Source: Chloroflexota bacterium (lineage in GTDB: Bacteria > Chloroflexota > Chloroflexia > Thermomicrobiales > UBA6265). Taken from it: a stretch of DNA of 64,000 nt. This document shows, piece by piece, positions 21,039-30,003 of this stretch (position 1 is the first letter of the stretch; every line of letters starts with the position of its first letter). The DNA lies in the NCBI GenBank assembly GCA_023389575.1, contig JAEWEG010000093.1, positions 76,441 to 140,440 on the forward strand. The letters are read 5' to 3'. The notes under the pieces are model-generated. The model made no database searches. It had not been told where the DNA came from and saw only the letters and a list, made by a program, of their open reading frames with translations. The position numbers and the translations under genes are program-made.

Positions 21039-22607
21039 TCAATAGTCGAGCGCCGGATGCTTGGTACCAGGCGCGGTGTAGTCCCATGGATTCGCGCCCC
21101 GGTTCGGCCTCGAGTCGCCGCCACGGCCGTATGCGACCGTCAGCTCCCGCAACCCCATCGCGAGCCCGTGGGAAAGATCCTCGGCCCGGTAGCGCCAGGA
21201 CCAGTTGCCGTCTGGCTTGCCTGGCACGTTCATCCGGGCTTCATCTCCGAGCCGGAGCACATCCTGCAAGGGGACTATGGAGGTATTGGCGTTGCTGGCC
21301 AGGGCGAGCCGGATCAAATCCCAGGCGATGTCCGAACCATCGCGGCCCAGGTACCGCTGAATCGCCTTGCGCTCGGCTTCTGGCCTTGACTGGAACCACC
21401 CAACGGTAGTCTGGTTGTCGTGAGTGGCGGTATAGACGACGGAATTCGCCTGGTGATTGTGAGGCAGGTACACATTCGAGGGATCGCCTTCGAATGCGAA
21501 CTGGAGCACATTCATGCCCGGATAGCCGAGGATCTCGCGAAGCGACACCACATCGGGGGTGATGACCCCAAGGTCCTCGATGATGACGGGAACCGTGCCG
21601 AACTCCCGGCGGACCGCCGCGAACAGCTCGCCACCGGGTACGCGCTCCCAGTGCCCCTCGGCGGCGGTCGCCGCCCCCGCTGGAACTGACCAGGTGGCGG
21701 CGAATCCGCGGAAGTGGTCGACGCGGATGATGTCGACCATCTGCATGGTTCGGCGAATGCGCTGCTTCCACCACTGAAAGCCGTCGTCTCGCATCCGGCG
21801 CCAGTCGTAGAGCGGGTTGCCCCAGATCTGCCCGGTCGCCGAGAAAGGATCGGGTGGCACGCCCGCCACGAATTGCGCGCGGCCTTCGTCATCCAGCCGG
21901 AACTGCTCCTGGTTCGCCCAGACATCCGCGCTGTCCTCGGCCACGAAGATCGGTATGTCGCCCACGATCCGGATCGATCGCTCGTTGGCATATCGGCGCA
22001 GTTCAAACCACTGACGCTGAAACTGGAACTGAACGAACCGGTTGAATTCGATCTCGTCCGCCAGCGCCGTGACCGCGACACCCATTGCCTGGTCCGAGCG
22101 CAGCCTCGTGTCGCGGTCCCAGTCCTGCCAGCTTCGAAACTCGTTGTCACGCTTGATCGCCATGAAGGTCGCATAGTCGTCGAGCCACCAGGACTCTTCG
22201 GCGACAAAGGCTTCGAAATCGGGGCGAAATCGCATGCCAGCGGGCCCCTTGAATCGCTCGAACGCGCGTCTCAGCAATCGATCCTTGAACGCTCCCGCAT
22301 GCTCGAAGTCGACTCGATGATCCTCGAACGATGGAGCGTCGCGGAAATCGCCTGCGTCCAGCAGACCGTCGCCTTCCAGCCACGGAAGCGAAATCATGAG
22401 GGGGTTTCCAGCGAACGCCGACGGTGAGGCGTATGGCGAATCGCCAAATCCTGTCGGGCCAAGTGGCATCACCTGCCACAGTCTCTGACCAGCATCCGCC
22501 AACCAGTCCACGAAACGAAACGCGGCGGGTCCGAAGTCTCCGGTGCCATGCGGTCCAGGCAGCGATGTCGGATGCAAAAGGATGCCACTCTCGCGGGGAA
22601 ACGGCAT
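21039..22607 (-). CDS. malQ: 4-alpha-glucanotransferase (amylomaltase, GH77)
   Basis: MalQ transfers maltosyl and longer dextrinyl units between alpha-1,4-glucans. The 522-aa product opens with the family block SGILLHPTSLPGPHGTGDFG and LWQVMPLGPTGFGDSPY. The catalytic barrel motifs follow: VDIIRVDHFRGF (nucleophile Asp), IIEDLGVITPDV (acid/base Glu) and TATHDNQTTVGW (third Asp). The ATG at 22607 has GGAG 9 nt upstream; longer in-frame extensions run into non-conserved sequence. It is followed by the GH57 branching enzyme gene on the same strand. Confidence 0.95.
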   Translation of the reverse strand: MPFPRESGILLHPTSLPGPHGTGDFGPAAFRFVDWLADAGQRLWQVMPLGPTGFGDSPYASPSAFAGNPLMISLPWLEGDGLLDAGDFRDAPSFEDHRVDFEHAGAFKDRLLRRAFERFKGPAGMRFRPDFEAFVAEESWWLDDYATFMAIKRDNEFRSWQDWDRDTRLRSDQAMGVAVTALADEIEFNRFVQFQFQRQWFELRRYANERSIRIVGDIPIFVAEDSADVWANQEQFRLDDEGRAQFVAGVPPDPFSATGQIWGNPLYDWRRMRDDGFQWWKQRIRRTMQMVDIIRVDHFRGFAATWSVPAGAATAAEGHWERVPGGELFAAVRREFGTVPVIIEDLGVITPDVVSLREILGYPGMNVLQFAFEGDPSNVYLPHNHQANSVVYTATHDNQTTVGWFQSRPEAERKAIQRYLGRDGSDIAWDLIRLALASNANTSIVPLQDVLRLGDEARMNVPGKPDGNWSWRYRAEDLSHGLAMGLRELTVAYGRGGDSRPNRGANPWDYTAPGTKHPALDY

Positions 22608-22700
22608 GTTCGGGTACTCCAGCGAGTAGACGGGAACTGCCCTGAGTCGCAGGGTGCTGGGGAATGGTACCAATTCGGCGGCGTTTCCCGCCGGGACCAA

Positions 22701-22734
22701 ACGAAAACGCCGCCCACATCTTCGTGGGCGGCGT
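22701..22734 (-). terminator. Terminator of the SH3 lipoprotein gene
   Basis: Read on the minus strand, an 11-bp perfect stem (22734-22724 with 22717-22707) with a 6-nt loop is followed by a T-rich run (GTTTTCGTTT). Confidence 0.85.
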
Positions 22735-22754
22735 CGTTATCGAACAGTACGAAT

Positions 22755-23729
22755 CTATCCCGCAGGCTCCAGAACGTCGATCACCACCCAGCCGACCTGG
22801 CCGGCTATTTCGACTTGCGCCCAAACGAATCCGTCGTCTTCCCGCGTCACCGGACCGCCAAGCAATGTGGCCGCCTGGTTGACGCCGATGATGTCGATGA
22901 GATCACAATCCGCGCCCGGACCGGCCCGGAATCGGACATCCTCGGTGGTGAGGTACGCCACCTGATCGATGGAGATTTCCGGGACCTCCTCGGGCTCGCA
23001 GCTGGTCACCGTCACGGGTGACAAGTCGGCTACCGTCGCATCGTCCGGCGCGATGGGCGTTCCGTCGGCGGTGGGTGTTCCCTCGCCCGCCGGCGTGGCC
23101 TGCGGTGGGGTCGGCGTGGGATCGTCCCGCGTGAAGAACGGTGTCGCCTCGTCGGTTTCGGAGTCACCAGGTTCCTCGTCGGTTCCGACATCCGGCGTGG
23201 CGCCGGATGTCCCGTCGGACCCGCCGAAACTGGACGACGAGGTCGATTCATCACCGGTGGCGTCTTCCGTGGCGACCGCGGTCGATTCGCCCGACTCGTC
23301 AGGTACCGAAGGTGTCGCCTGAGGGCCCGGCTCGTCGGTCACCGGCGTGCCTTCGTCGGAGTCGCCTCCCTCGAGATCGAGCGCCGGAGTCGAAACGCTC
23401 ACCACCTCGGTGGTCGCCTCGGACTCATCCTCCGTCACCGGCGTGCCTCTATGGAAGGGACGCGGCGTGGTCGGCGTGTCGCCGTCAACTACCGGCGTAC
23501 CCTCTTCCATCGGTTCGGTGGCGGCCTCCGTCGCATCCCCAGGCTCGGTCGCGACCGGCTCCGTGGCTGCGGTTGTTGGCTGCTCGATCGACTCGGATGT
23601 CGCCGTGGGATCAGGATCGTCGTCCCCAATTGGACCACAAGCCGACAACGTGACACCCGCCACCAGCAGCGTGCTTATGGCCATGGTTCTCGTTGATCGC
23701 AGGAACGATGTGATGCGGTGACGTGACAT
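22755..23729 (-). CDS. Lipoprotein with long Thr/Pro/acidic linker and C-terminal SH3-like domain
   Basis: The 324-aa product starts with a basic, hydrophobic signal peptide ending in the lipobox LSAC (Cys about residue 31). From there to about residue 235 it is low-complexity: Thr, Pro, Ser, Asp, Glu and repeated GTPV/ATP motifs, as in a wall-spanning stalk. The last 80 residues form a bacterial SH3 (SH3b) domain with VRFRAGPGADCDLI, VWAQVEIAGQVGWVV and VLEPAG. SH3b domains bind peptidoglycan or peptides. The likely architecture is a membrane-anchored stalk presenting a wall-binding head. It lies downstream of mreB on the same strand. Confidence 0.8.
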   Translation of the reverse strand: MSRHRITSFLRSTRTMAISTLLVAGVTLSACGPIGDDDPDPTATSESIEQPTTAATEPVATEPGDATEAATEPMEEGTPVVDGDTPTTPRPFHRGTPVTEDESEATTEVVSVSTPALDLEGGDSDEGTPVTDEPGPQATPSVPDESGESTAVATEDATGDESTSSSSFGGSDGTSGATPDVGTDEEPGDSETDEATPFFTRDDPTPTPPQATPAGEGTPTADGTPIAPDDATVADLSPVTVTSCEPEEVPEISIDQVAYLTTEDVRFRAGPGADCDLIDIIGVNQAATLLGGPVTREDDGFVWAQVEIAGQVGWVVIDVLEPAG

Positions 23730-23818
23730 CCAAGATTCTCCCCTCGACGTGTTGGCTGGGCCCCAGCGTATCCGGTCCTCACCCTCCCCTGGGCGCCGCG
23801 GGACCGGATCCGCGCGAT

Positions 23819-24823
23819 CTATGGCTCTTCGAGGCTATCCCGCAGGATATCCATGTGCTCCAGCGCCAATCCGGTGCCAATCGCAACACACGAAAGCGGA
23901 TCGTCTGCCACATAACACGGAACGCCGGTCACTTCGGTTAGCAGGTCCGGCAGATGCCGCAACATCGCGCCGCCACCAGTCAGGATCATGCCCTTGTCGA
24001 TAATATCCGACGAAAGCTCCGGAGGTGTCTCCTCAAGTACTGCCCTGACTGCGCCAATAATAGCCTCAAGTGGCTCGGTTATGGCATCCGTTATCTCATT
24101 GGAATGAATCTGAACCGTTCTCGGAAGGCCGGCGACTTCATCGCGGCCACGTACTTCCATGATTCGGTCTTCTTCGAGCGGCATCGCGCTGCCGATCGCC
24201 ATTTTCACTTCTTCGGCTGTACGTTCACCAACGCGTAGGTTGTATTTTCGCTTGATGTAACTGCTGATCGCCTCGTCGAAGCGATTGCCACCGACACGCA
24301 GCGAGCGCGCCACGACGATCCCGTTCAGCGAAATCACCGCGACCTCGGTGGTGCCACCTCCGATGTCGATGATCATGTTCCCGCTCGGATCGGCGACCGG
24401 CACCCGGGCCCCGATGGCCGCCGCGAGCGGTTCGCTGATCAGGTAGGCGCGCCGGGCTCCGCCGTTGAGCGCGGCGTCACGCACCGCCCTGCGCTCCACG
24501 CCGGTCACCCCGGCGGGCACGCAGATCATCACATCGGGCCGGATCAGGGAAAATCGACCGCACGCCTTGTTGATGAAATATTCGAGCATCTTCTGGGTAA
24601 CGATGTAGTCCGCGATAACGCCATCGCGCATGGGCCGCACCACCTCGATGGTGTCGCGCGGCTCACGGCCAAGCATGTTCCGGGCCTCGAGGCCAACGGC
24701 CTTGACCTTTCCATCCTTGGCGGATATCGCGACGACCGATGGCTCGTTGATGACGATGCCACGGCCCCGCAGGAAGACCAGCACGTTGGCTGTTCCGAGA
24801 TCGATTCCTACCTGCTTGGGCAA
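23819..24823 (-). CDS. mreB: Rod shape-determining actin homologue MreB/Mbl
   Basis: MreB polymerises beneath the membrane and guides lateral wall synthesis. Actin-fold nucleotide motifs are clear: phosphate-1 VGIDLGTANVLV at the N-terminus, phosphate-2 IDIGGGTTEVAVI, and adenosine motif ILTGGGAMLRHLPDLL near the C-terminus. The start at TTG 24823 gives 334 aa, the normal family length, with AGAGGA 8 nt upstream. It places the phosphate-1 loop at the N-terminus as in other MreB proteins. An in-frame ATG at 24928 would add 35 atypical residues and lacks a ribosome site. mreC/mreD do not follow. It is divergent from the adenosine deaminase gene. Confidence 0.92.
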   Translation of the reverse strand: MPKQVGIDLGTANVLVFLRGRGIVINEPSVVAISAKDGKVKAVGLEARNMLGREPRDTIEVVRPMRDGVIADYIVTQKMLEYFINKACGRFSLIRPDVMICVPAGVTGVERRAVRDAALNGGARRAYLISEPLAAAIGARVPVADPSGNMIIDIGGGTTEVAVISLNGIVVARSLRVGGNRFDEAISSYIKRKYNLRVGERTAEEVKMAIGSAMPLEEDRIMEVRGRDEVAGLPRTVQIHSNEITDAITEPLEAIIGAVRAVLEETPPELSSDIIDKGMILTGGGAMLRHLPDLLTEVTGVPCYVADDPLSCVAIGTGLALEHMDILRDSLEEP

Positions 24824-24988
24824 TCGTTGTTCCTCTGGTTCAGGGTCGAGATGGGGAGCCAAATCCCCGGCGCACAAGGGAATGCGGGCGTATGTGGGAT
24901 AGCCCTCGGCAGTCGCGAATTGTACCATGGTTGACTTGCGGCCCCGGCTGTCGCGCTTTCTCCAGACGTCATCCCTCGGAGTTCGTTC

Positions 24989-26032
24989 GTGCCCAGTTCC
25001 CGCGTTCCCACGCCGCCAGATTGGCTTCGCACCATGCCCAAGGTCGAACTCCACGTCCACCTCGAAGGGACAATGGGCCCGGCCACACTCTGGCGCATAG
25101 CCCGGAAGCACGGGATTGACCTCGGAATCGCGACCGAGCAAGACCTTCCCAGCCTTTACGAGTACGACGACTTTCCGGGGTTCATCGACGTGTTCACGCG
25201 ATGCAGCGATTGCCTGCGCACCGCCGATGACCTGGCGATGCTCGTTGACGCCTATGGCGACGAACTCGCTCTGCAAAACGTCCGCTACGCGGAGATCCAC
25301 TACAATCCCGAGCCCCACTTTCGCCGCAAAGGCATCGCCCTACTGGATGGGCTGGACGCCATGAACCGGGCGCGCCAGCGAGTGCGGGACCGCCACGGCA
25401 TTGAGCTTAGGTGGATCGCCGACGGGGTCCGAGATGCCGCCATCGGACCGCGCTCGGTCGATATCACGATTGACTGGATCATCGAGGCGGGGCCGGACTC
25501 CGGGATCGTCGCCCTCGGCCTCGGCGGCAACGAAATCGGCCATCCCGCCCGCGACTATCGTAGCGCGTTCGAGCGAGCGCACGAGCACGGCATCAACGTC
25601 GTCGCCCACGCCGGTGAGGCGGTGGGTCCCGAATCCATCTGGGAGACGCTCGAACTACTGAAGCCCGCCCGCATCGGCCACGGAATCGCCGCTGGCCAGG
25701 ATTCGGCGCTGATGGACCATCTCGCCGCCAACCGCATCCCTCTGGAGGTCAGCCCTTCCAGCAATTTGCGGACCGGTGTCGTCGAGAGCTACGAGAGCCT
25801 TCCGCTCCAACGTTTCCGGGATGCGGGCGTGCCATTCTCGATCAACAGCGACGACCCACCCATGTTTGGGACGGACCTTCTCACCGAGTACGCCATCGCC
25901 ATGCACCTCCTTGGGCTCGACCGGTGGGGCATGGCGAACCTCGTCGCCGACGCGATCGACCAGTCCTTCGCGCCCAGTGACGTTCGCGAGCGCCTCCACA
26001 CGGAGCTGCGCGCCCACACGCCCGCGCGTTAG
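24989..26032 (+). CDS. add: Adenosine deaminase family protein
   Basis: The 347-aa product has the metal-dependent TIM-barrel deaminase motifs: KVELHVHLEG (two zinc His), NVVAHAGEA (zinc His plus catalytic region), ARIGHGI (catalytic His) and SINSDDPPMFGTDL (zinc Asp and second Asp). It converts adenosine to inosine, or acts on adenine or a close analogue; family members vary. Translation starts at GTG 24989 after CGGAG. Its stop overlaps the end of the convergent LLM gene by 4 nt. Confidence 0.88.
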   Translation: MPSSRVPTPPDWLRTMPKVELHVHLEGTMGPATLWRIARKHGIDLGIATEQDLPSLYEYDDFPGFIDVFTRCSDCLRTADDLAMLVDAYGDELALQNVRYAEIHYNPEPHFRRKGIALLDGLDAMNRARQRVRDRHGIELRWIADGVRDAAIGPRSVDITIDWIIEAGPDSGIVALGLGGNEIGHPARDYRSAFERAHEHGINVVAHAGEAVGPESIWETLELLKPARIGHGIAAGQDSALMDHLAANRIPLEVSPSSNLRTGVVESYESLPLQRFRDAGVPFSINSDDPPMFGTDLLTEYAIAMHLLGLDRWGMANLVADAIDQSFAPSDVRERLHTELRAHTPAR

Positions 26033-26820
26033 GCCAGATGTGTGATGGCATCCAGCAGGCGCAGGTAATCGCTCGTGTCCTCGGTGGCGGTGATTGCCCG
26101 GACGATCGCGTGGTCCACGGCGCCATCGAACGCGGAGACGCCCGCCGCCACCTCTTCCGCAGTGTCGCCATAGACCGCGCTCTCCATGGCGGTGATCCCC
26201 AGGCGTTCGAAGTTCGCCGCGTACGACGGAATCGCGGAGTACTTGGCGGCCTCGACCTTGAGGTTCTCCAGCGCGGCCTCGCCCAGCGCGGTCCTGATGT
26301 AAGTCGCCGACTCCACGGAGGCATTGCCAGCCGCCTCCGCCTGGGTTCGCATGGTCCGGGTCGTTTCCGCCGCATGCTCCGGCGTCAGCCAGTTGAACAG
26401 CAGCCCGTTCCCGGCCTCCGCGCCGAGCTGGCGCATTCGTGGACCAAGTGATCCCACGACGATCAGGCAGGTCAGCTCGCCGCGCAACTCATCGATCGCC
26501 GTTCGTACCGTCTTGAGCGGGCTTGGCTTCGCCGAGGCGCCAATCCCAATCACGATCCGTGACTGATCGAGTCCGCGATCTCGAACCGACCGAGCGATCT
26601 CGCTCGCGGACGTCCGGTCGACGTTGATCACACCTGATCCGACAACCAAACGATCCGTCACCGACGTCGCGACGCGCATCCGTTCGATAGCGTCCCCTTC
26701 AGGCGTTTCGTTGAACCAGAGCGAATACAGGCCGATCTCCTCGGCGCGCCTGGCGATGTCGCGCACGGTCGCGATATCCAGCGACCCAACGACGCCAAAC
26801 CCCAGTTTGCTGGTGTTCAT
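26029..26820 (-). CDS. LLM class (luciferase-like) F420/flavin-dependent oxidoreductase
   Basis: The 263-aa product begins LGFGVVGSLDIATVRDIARR and carries the barrel segments YSLWFNETPEGD, VGSGVINVDRT and IVIGIGASAKPSP, as in luciferase-like monooxygenase-fold proteins. These use F420 or FMN; the shorter length and internal sequence do not settle which, nor the substrate. It lies just downstream of radC (gap 12 nt) on the same strand, so it probably shares that transcript. Confidence 0.72.
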   Translation of the reverse strand: MNTSKLGFGVVGSLDIATVRDIARRAEEIGLYSLWFNETPEGDAIERMRVATSVTDRLVVGSGVINVDRTSASEIARSVRDRGLDQSRIVIGIGASAKPSPLKTVRTAIDELRGELTCLIVVGSLGPRMRQLGAEAGNGLLFNWLTPEHAAETTRTMRTQAEAAGNASVESATYIRTALGEAALENLKVEAAKYSAIPSYAANFERLGITAMESAVYGDTAEEVAAGVSAFDGAVDHAIVRAITATEDTSDYLRLLDAITHLA

Positions 26821-26832
26821 CCACTACTCCCC

Positions 26833-27570
26833 TTACTTCGGAAATCCAAGTCCAAGCCGTTTCAGCGACACATGACGCGCCTGTCCGATGACCAGGTGGT
26901 CCAGTACTCGGATATCGAGCAACTTCCCAGCCGCCACGACCTCGACGGTCAACGCCACGTCGGCGCTCGACGGTGTCGGATCGCCGGAGGGATGGTTGTG
27001 AACCATGATCAGGCTCACCGCGTTCGCCCGCACTGCCTCCCGGAACAACTCGGCGATGCGGACCGACGCTTCGTTCACGCTCCCCTGGTACACCATCGTC
27101 ACCCGGATGATGCGGTTCTTGGTGTCGAGCAGCACGACCCGGAGTTGCTCCTGCTCCAGCGCCGCCATTTCGTACCCGATCAGGTCCACCACATCTTCGG
27201 GAGATGAGATCGCCGGCCTCTCCTCGATGGGAAGCCGCGCCACCCGGCGGCCGATCTCCAGCGCCGCCTTCAGGGTCGCCGCCTTGGCCGGTCCGAGCCC
27301 GCCGAATTCCAGGAGTTCGCGAAAATCACGGCGCTGCATCCCAACGAACCCGCCACTCTCTCGCAGCAGACGTTGGGACAGACGCAGCACGCCTTCCTGT
27401 GCGGTGCCGGTGCGAAGCAGGATCGCGATCAACTCGTGATCGTCCAGAGCCTCGGGACCGGACAGTTCCAACCGCTCCCGGGGCATCACATCCGGATCGC
27501 CCTCGCTGATCTTCCGGCCGGTTCGCCGGATCGGGAGCGGGCCGTCCAACAGCTCGTTCACCTCAGTCAC
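26833..27570 (-). CDS. radC: RadC family JAB/MPN+ protein
   Basis: The 245-aa protein has an N-terminal helix-hairpin-helix part (RERLELSGPEALDDHELIAI, then FGGLGPAKAATLKAALE) and a C-terminal JAMM metalloprotease-like domain. The JAMM motif is intact: HNHPSGDPTPSSADV supplies HxH-x7-S-x2-D. RadC was named as a DNA-repair protein, but its function is not established. Its start overlaps the end of the upstream MFS gene by 8 nt. This looks like the chromosomal housekeeping copy, with no mobile-element genes beside it. Confidence 0.9.
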   Translation of the reverse strand: MTEVNELLDGPLPIRRTGRKISEGDPDVMPRERLELSGPEALDDHELIAILLRTGTAQEGVLRLSQRLLRESGGFVGMQRRDFRELLEFGGLGPAKAATLKAALEIGRRVARLPIEERPAISSPEDVVDLIGYEMAALEQEQLRVVLLDTKNRIIRVTMVYQGSVNEASVRIAELFREAVRANAVSLIMVHNHPSGDPTPSSADVALTVEVVAAGKLLDIRVLDHLVIGQARHVSLKRLGLGFPK

Positions 27571-28783
27571 CGGGCGTCTCCATCCCCTTCACCGAATGCA
27601 CCACCGGGTCCACTCGTGTCTCATTCACGAGGAAGTAGAGGATCGCCGAGGCCAGCAACCCGGCCACCATGAGTACGTAGGCGCTTCCCGCCAGGCCGAA
27701 GGCGGTCGCGATGAAGCCCACCAGCAGCGGCCCGGCAACCATCCCCGTGTCGCCGATCAGGCGCCACACACCGAGAAACTCACCGGTCGCGCCAGGCGGC
27801 GCCAGGTCGGCTCCCAGCGTCATCATCGCGCCAGAGCCCAACCCATTTCCCAGCCCGATCACCAGGCCGGCGATCAGCAGGCCGGTAAAGTCGTTCGCCA
27901 GCGGCACGATCCCGATTCCGATGGCCATGATCGCGAAGCTGGGCACCGAGGCGAACTTCCTGCCGAACCGGTCCATCAGGATCCCGGCGGGTATGAACAT
28001 CGTCATGTCAAGCACGGCGGAGAGCGTCATGATGACGCCGACTTCGGCCGGATTCAGCCCCAGCGTCACCGCGCCGACGAGGGGGATGAGCAATTGCCGG
28101 CCCTGGCGGATCATCTGGGCGAAGAGTTGCGCCACCGCCGCCGCCGTCATGTCTCCCGAGTGCTCTCTGAGCGTCTGGAAGACCACATCCCAGCGTTTGC
28201 GACCCGTTCCCCGGCGCTCGATGACCGCCTGCCGGTCATCCGGGATGAACGCGACGGCCGCCAGGAAGGCGAGCGTTCCCATCGCGCCAGCCACCAGGAA
28301 CGACGCGCCTGTGCTGGATGCGGTGGCCACGATGCCGCCTATCGCTGGCCCGGCGAACATCCCGATCCGGTTGATGCCCCCGAACATGGCGATCGACTTT
28401 CCACGGTTTGCCATGTCCGCGTTCTGGGTAATGAACGCGTGGCGCGAGAGCCCCCACATCGCCGTGCCCACGCCGGCCAGCACGCGGAACCCAACCACGG
28501 CCGGTGGGGAAAGGTCCATCGCCAGGCTCACGGTTCCAAGCACGACGAGCGCGGAACCCATGAGCATCGACCGGCGAAGCCCGATCCTGAACAGCAACGC
28601 GCCAGCCGGAAGGTCGGACACCAGCGTGCCGATCGCCGCCGCCGACGAGATCACGCTGACCATGGTCAGCGACACGCCAAGTTCCGTCGCGTAGAACGGC
28701 AAGGTCGCGAGCAGCAACCCCTGCCCCATCGCAAGCAATGCGGTTGGCAGATATACCGCGAGGAACAGTTCTGACCGGCGCAT
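27563..28783 (-). CDS. Major facilitator superfamily transporter
   Basis: The 406-aa protein has about 12 hydrophobic helices and an MFS-A-like loop after helix 2 (DLPAGALLFRIGLRRS, about 57-72). Its repeat in the second half reads AGILMDRFGRK. It probably exports or imports a small molecule by proton coupling; the substrate is not readable. It is the first gene of the MFS-radC-LLM unit, with overlapping or nearly touching genes. Confidence 0.83.
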   Translation of the reverse strand: MRRSELFLAVYLPTALLAMGQGLLLATLPFYATELGVSLTMVSVISSAAAIGTLVSDLPAGALLFRIGLRRSMLMGSALVVLGTVSLAMDLSPPAVVGFRVLAGVGTAMWGLSRHAFITQNADMANRGKSIAMFGGINRIGMFAGPAIGGIVATASSTGASFLVAGAMGTLAFLAAVAFIPDDRQAVIERRGTGRKRWDVVFQTLREHSGDMTAAAVAQLFAQMIRQGRQLLIPLVGAVTLGLNPAEVGVIMTLSAVLDMTMFIPAGILMDRFGRKFASVPSFAIMAIGIGIVPLANDFTGLLIAGLVIGLGNGLGSGAMMTLGADLAPPGATGEFLGVWRLIGDTGMVAGPLLVGFIATAFGLAGSAYVLMVAGLLASAILYFLVNETRVDPVVHSVKGMETPGD

Positions 28784-28890
28784 CGGACAACAACTCTCAG
28801 GAATATCGAACGGCCTCGTTTTTCAACCGTCCGATCCTACCAGATGCCCGGCCAGCCCGCGCCATCCAACCGGGTCCGATCACTGGCCGG

Positions 28891-28899
28891 TGATATACT
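28891..28899 (+). promoter_or_regulatory. Extended -10 promoter candidate for ftsY-ffh
   Basis: TGATATACT combines the TGn extension with a TATACT -10 hexamer; no -35 is evident, as is common for extended -10 promoters. It lies 139 nt before the ftsY GTG, leaving a 5' leader of about 130 nt. Confidence 0.45.
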
Positions 28900-29037
28900 T
28901 TCGCAGGGCCAGTTCAAGTCACTTTGCTTGATGCCAAAGCCCTTTTCCGGCCTCTTCAACCCGTCCGCGGCCACCGCGACCGAAAGCGATTATCTCCAGG
29001 CCACCAGCCGGACGAGGTTCCCAAGGAAAGAAACCAC

Positions 29038-30000
29038 GTGCTCAGGAAACTGTTTCGGCGCCAGGCCGAACCCGATGTCCAACTGGAAAAGGGACTCGAG
29101 AAGACACGCCGAGGCGTGTTTCTTGAGATTACCCGCCTCTTCGATCGTTCCGAGATTGACGACGAACTCTTCGAAGACCTTGAGATGCTGCTCATCCAGG
29201 CCGATGTCGGCTGGGATGTCAGCCAGCAACTCGTCGCCGAACTCCAGCAGAAGATTCGCGATGAGAACATCGTCAATCCCGCCGACGCCCGCGAGATCCT
29301 GCGGCTGGAAATGATCCAGCTCCTCGAACTCGCGACCCGCAACCGTAAGGTCAAGATCCTTCAGCGCGGCGTCCCCTTCGTCATCCTCGTGGTCGGCGTG
29401 AACGGTACGGGCAAGACCACCGCCATCGCCAAGCTTGCGCAATACCACAAGAACTTCGGGCGAACCGTGATGCTCGCGGCCGGCGATACCTTCCGCGCCG
29501 CCGCAATCGACCAGTTGAAGGTCTGGGGCGAGCGCGTCGACGTGCCGGTGATTGCCCACCAGCCGGGAGCGGACCCCGGCGCGGTGGTGTTCGACGCGAT
29601 GCAGGCGGCGCACAACCGCAACGTCGATGTCCTGATCGTCGATACCGCCGGTCGACTGCACACCAAGCACAACCTGATGGCCGAACTCCACAAGATCCGG
29701 AAGATCATGCAGCGTCATGTGCCAGACGCTCCCCAGGAAGTGGTTCTCGTGATCGACGCCACCACGGGCCAGAACGGCCTGGTGCAGGCGAACGAGTTCA
29801 CGAAGTCCGTCGAGGTCACGGACATCTTCATCTCCAAGCTGGACAGCACGGCGAAGGGCGGGATCGCCTTCTCGGTCGCCAAGGAAATGGGCACGCCCAT
29901 CTCCTACGTCGGAACTGGCGAAAAGGTCACCGATATCGCCGAGTTCCGGCAGGACACCTACGTTGATTCACTCTTCTTTGGCGAAGGCGAGGGCTTCTGA
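29038..30000 (+). CDS. ftsY: Signal recognition particle receptor FtsY
   Basis: FtsY is the SRP receptor GTPase that docks ribosome-SRP complexes at the membrane. The 320-aa product has a short charged N-terminus, an N domain (GLEKTRRGVFLEITRLF) and the G domain: GVNGTGKTTAIAKLA (G1, about 119), AAGDTFRAAA, VDTAGRLHTKHNLM (G3) and ISKLDSTAKGG (G4). There is no long acidic A domain. The GTG at 29038 has AAGGAAAG 7-8 nt upstream and fits the family N-terminus; the open frame upstream gives unrelated sequence. It ends 3 nt before ffh, so targeting GTPase and receptor are co-transcribed. Confidence 0.95.
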   Translation: MLRKLFRRQAEPDVQLEKGLEKTRRGVFLEITRLFDRSEIDDELFEDLEMLLIQADVGWDVSQQLVAELQQKIRDENIVNPADAREILRLEMIQLLELATRNRKVKILQRGVPFVILVVGVNGTGKTTAIAKLAQYHKNFGRTVMLAAGDTFRAAAIDQLKVWGERVDVPVIAHQPGADPGAVVFDAMQAAHNRNVDVLIVDTAGRLHTKHNLMAELHKIRKIMQRHVPDAPQEVVLVIDATTGQNGLVQANEFTKSVEVTDIFISKLDSTAKGGIAFSVAKEMGTPISYVGTGEKVTDIAEFRQDTYVDSLFFGEGEGF

Positions 30001-30003
30001 TTC

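Noticed and set aside
24824..25318. Long N-terminal extension of MreB
   Set aside because: Upstream codons run antisense through the adenosine deaminase gene and are not MreB-like; the TTG at 24823 fits.
26833..27570. radC as a marker of a mobile or defence island
   Set aside because: RadC is often linked to mobile elements, but here it sits between MFS and LLM genes with overlaps and no integrase, transposase or defence genes.
27596..28774. A 392-codon open frame antisense to the MFS gene
   Set aside because: Its product is His/Arg/Gln-rich low-complexity sequence, typical of the complement of a hydrophobic GC-rich membrane protein gene.
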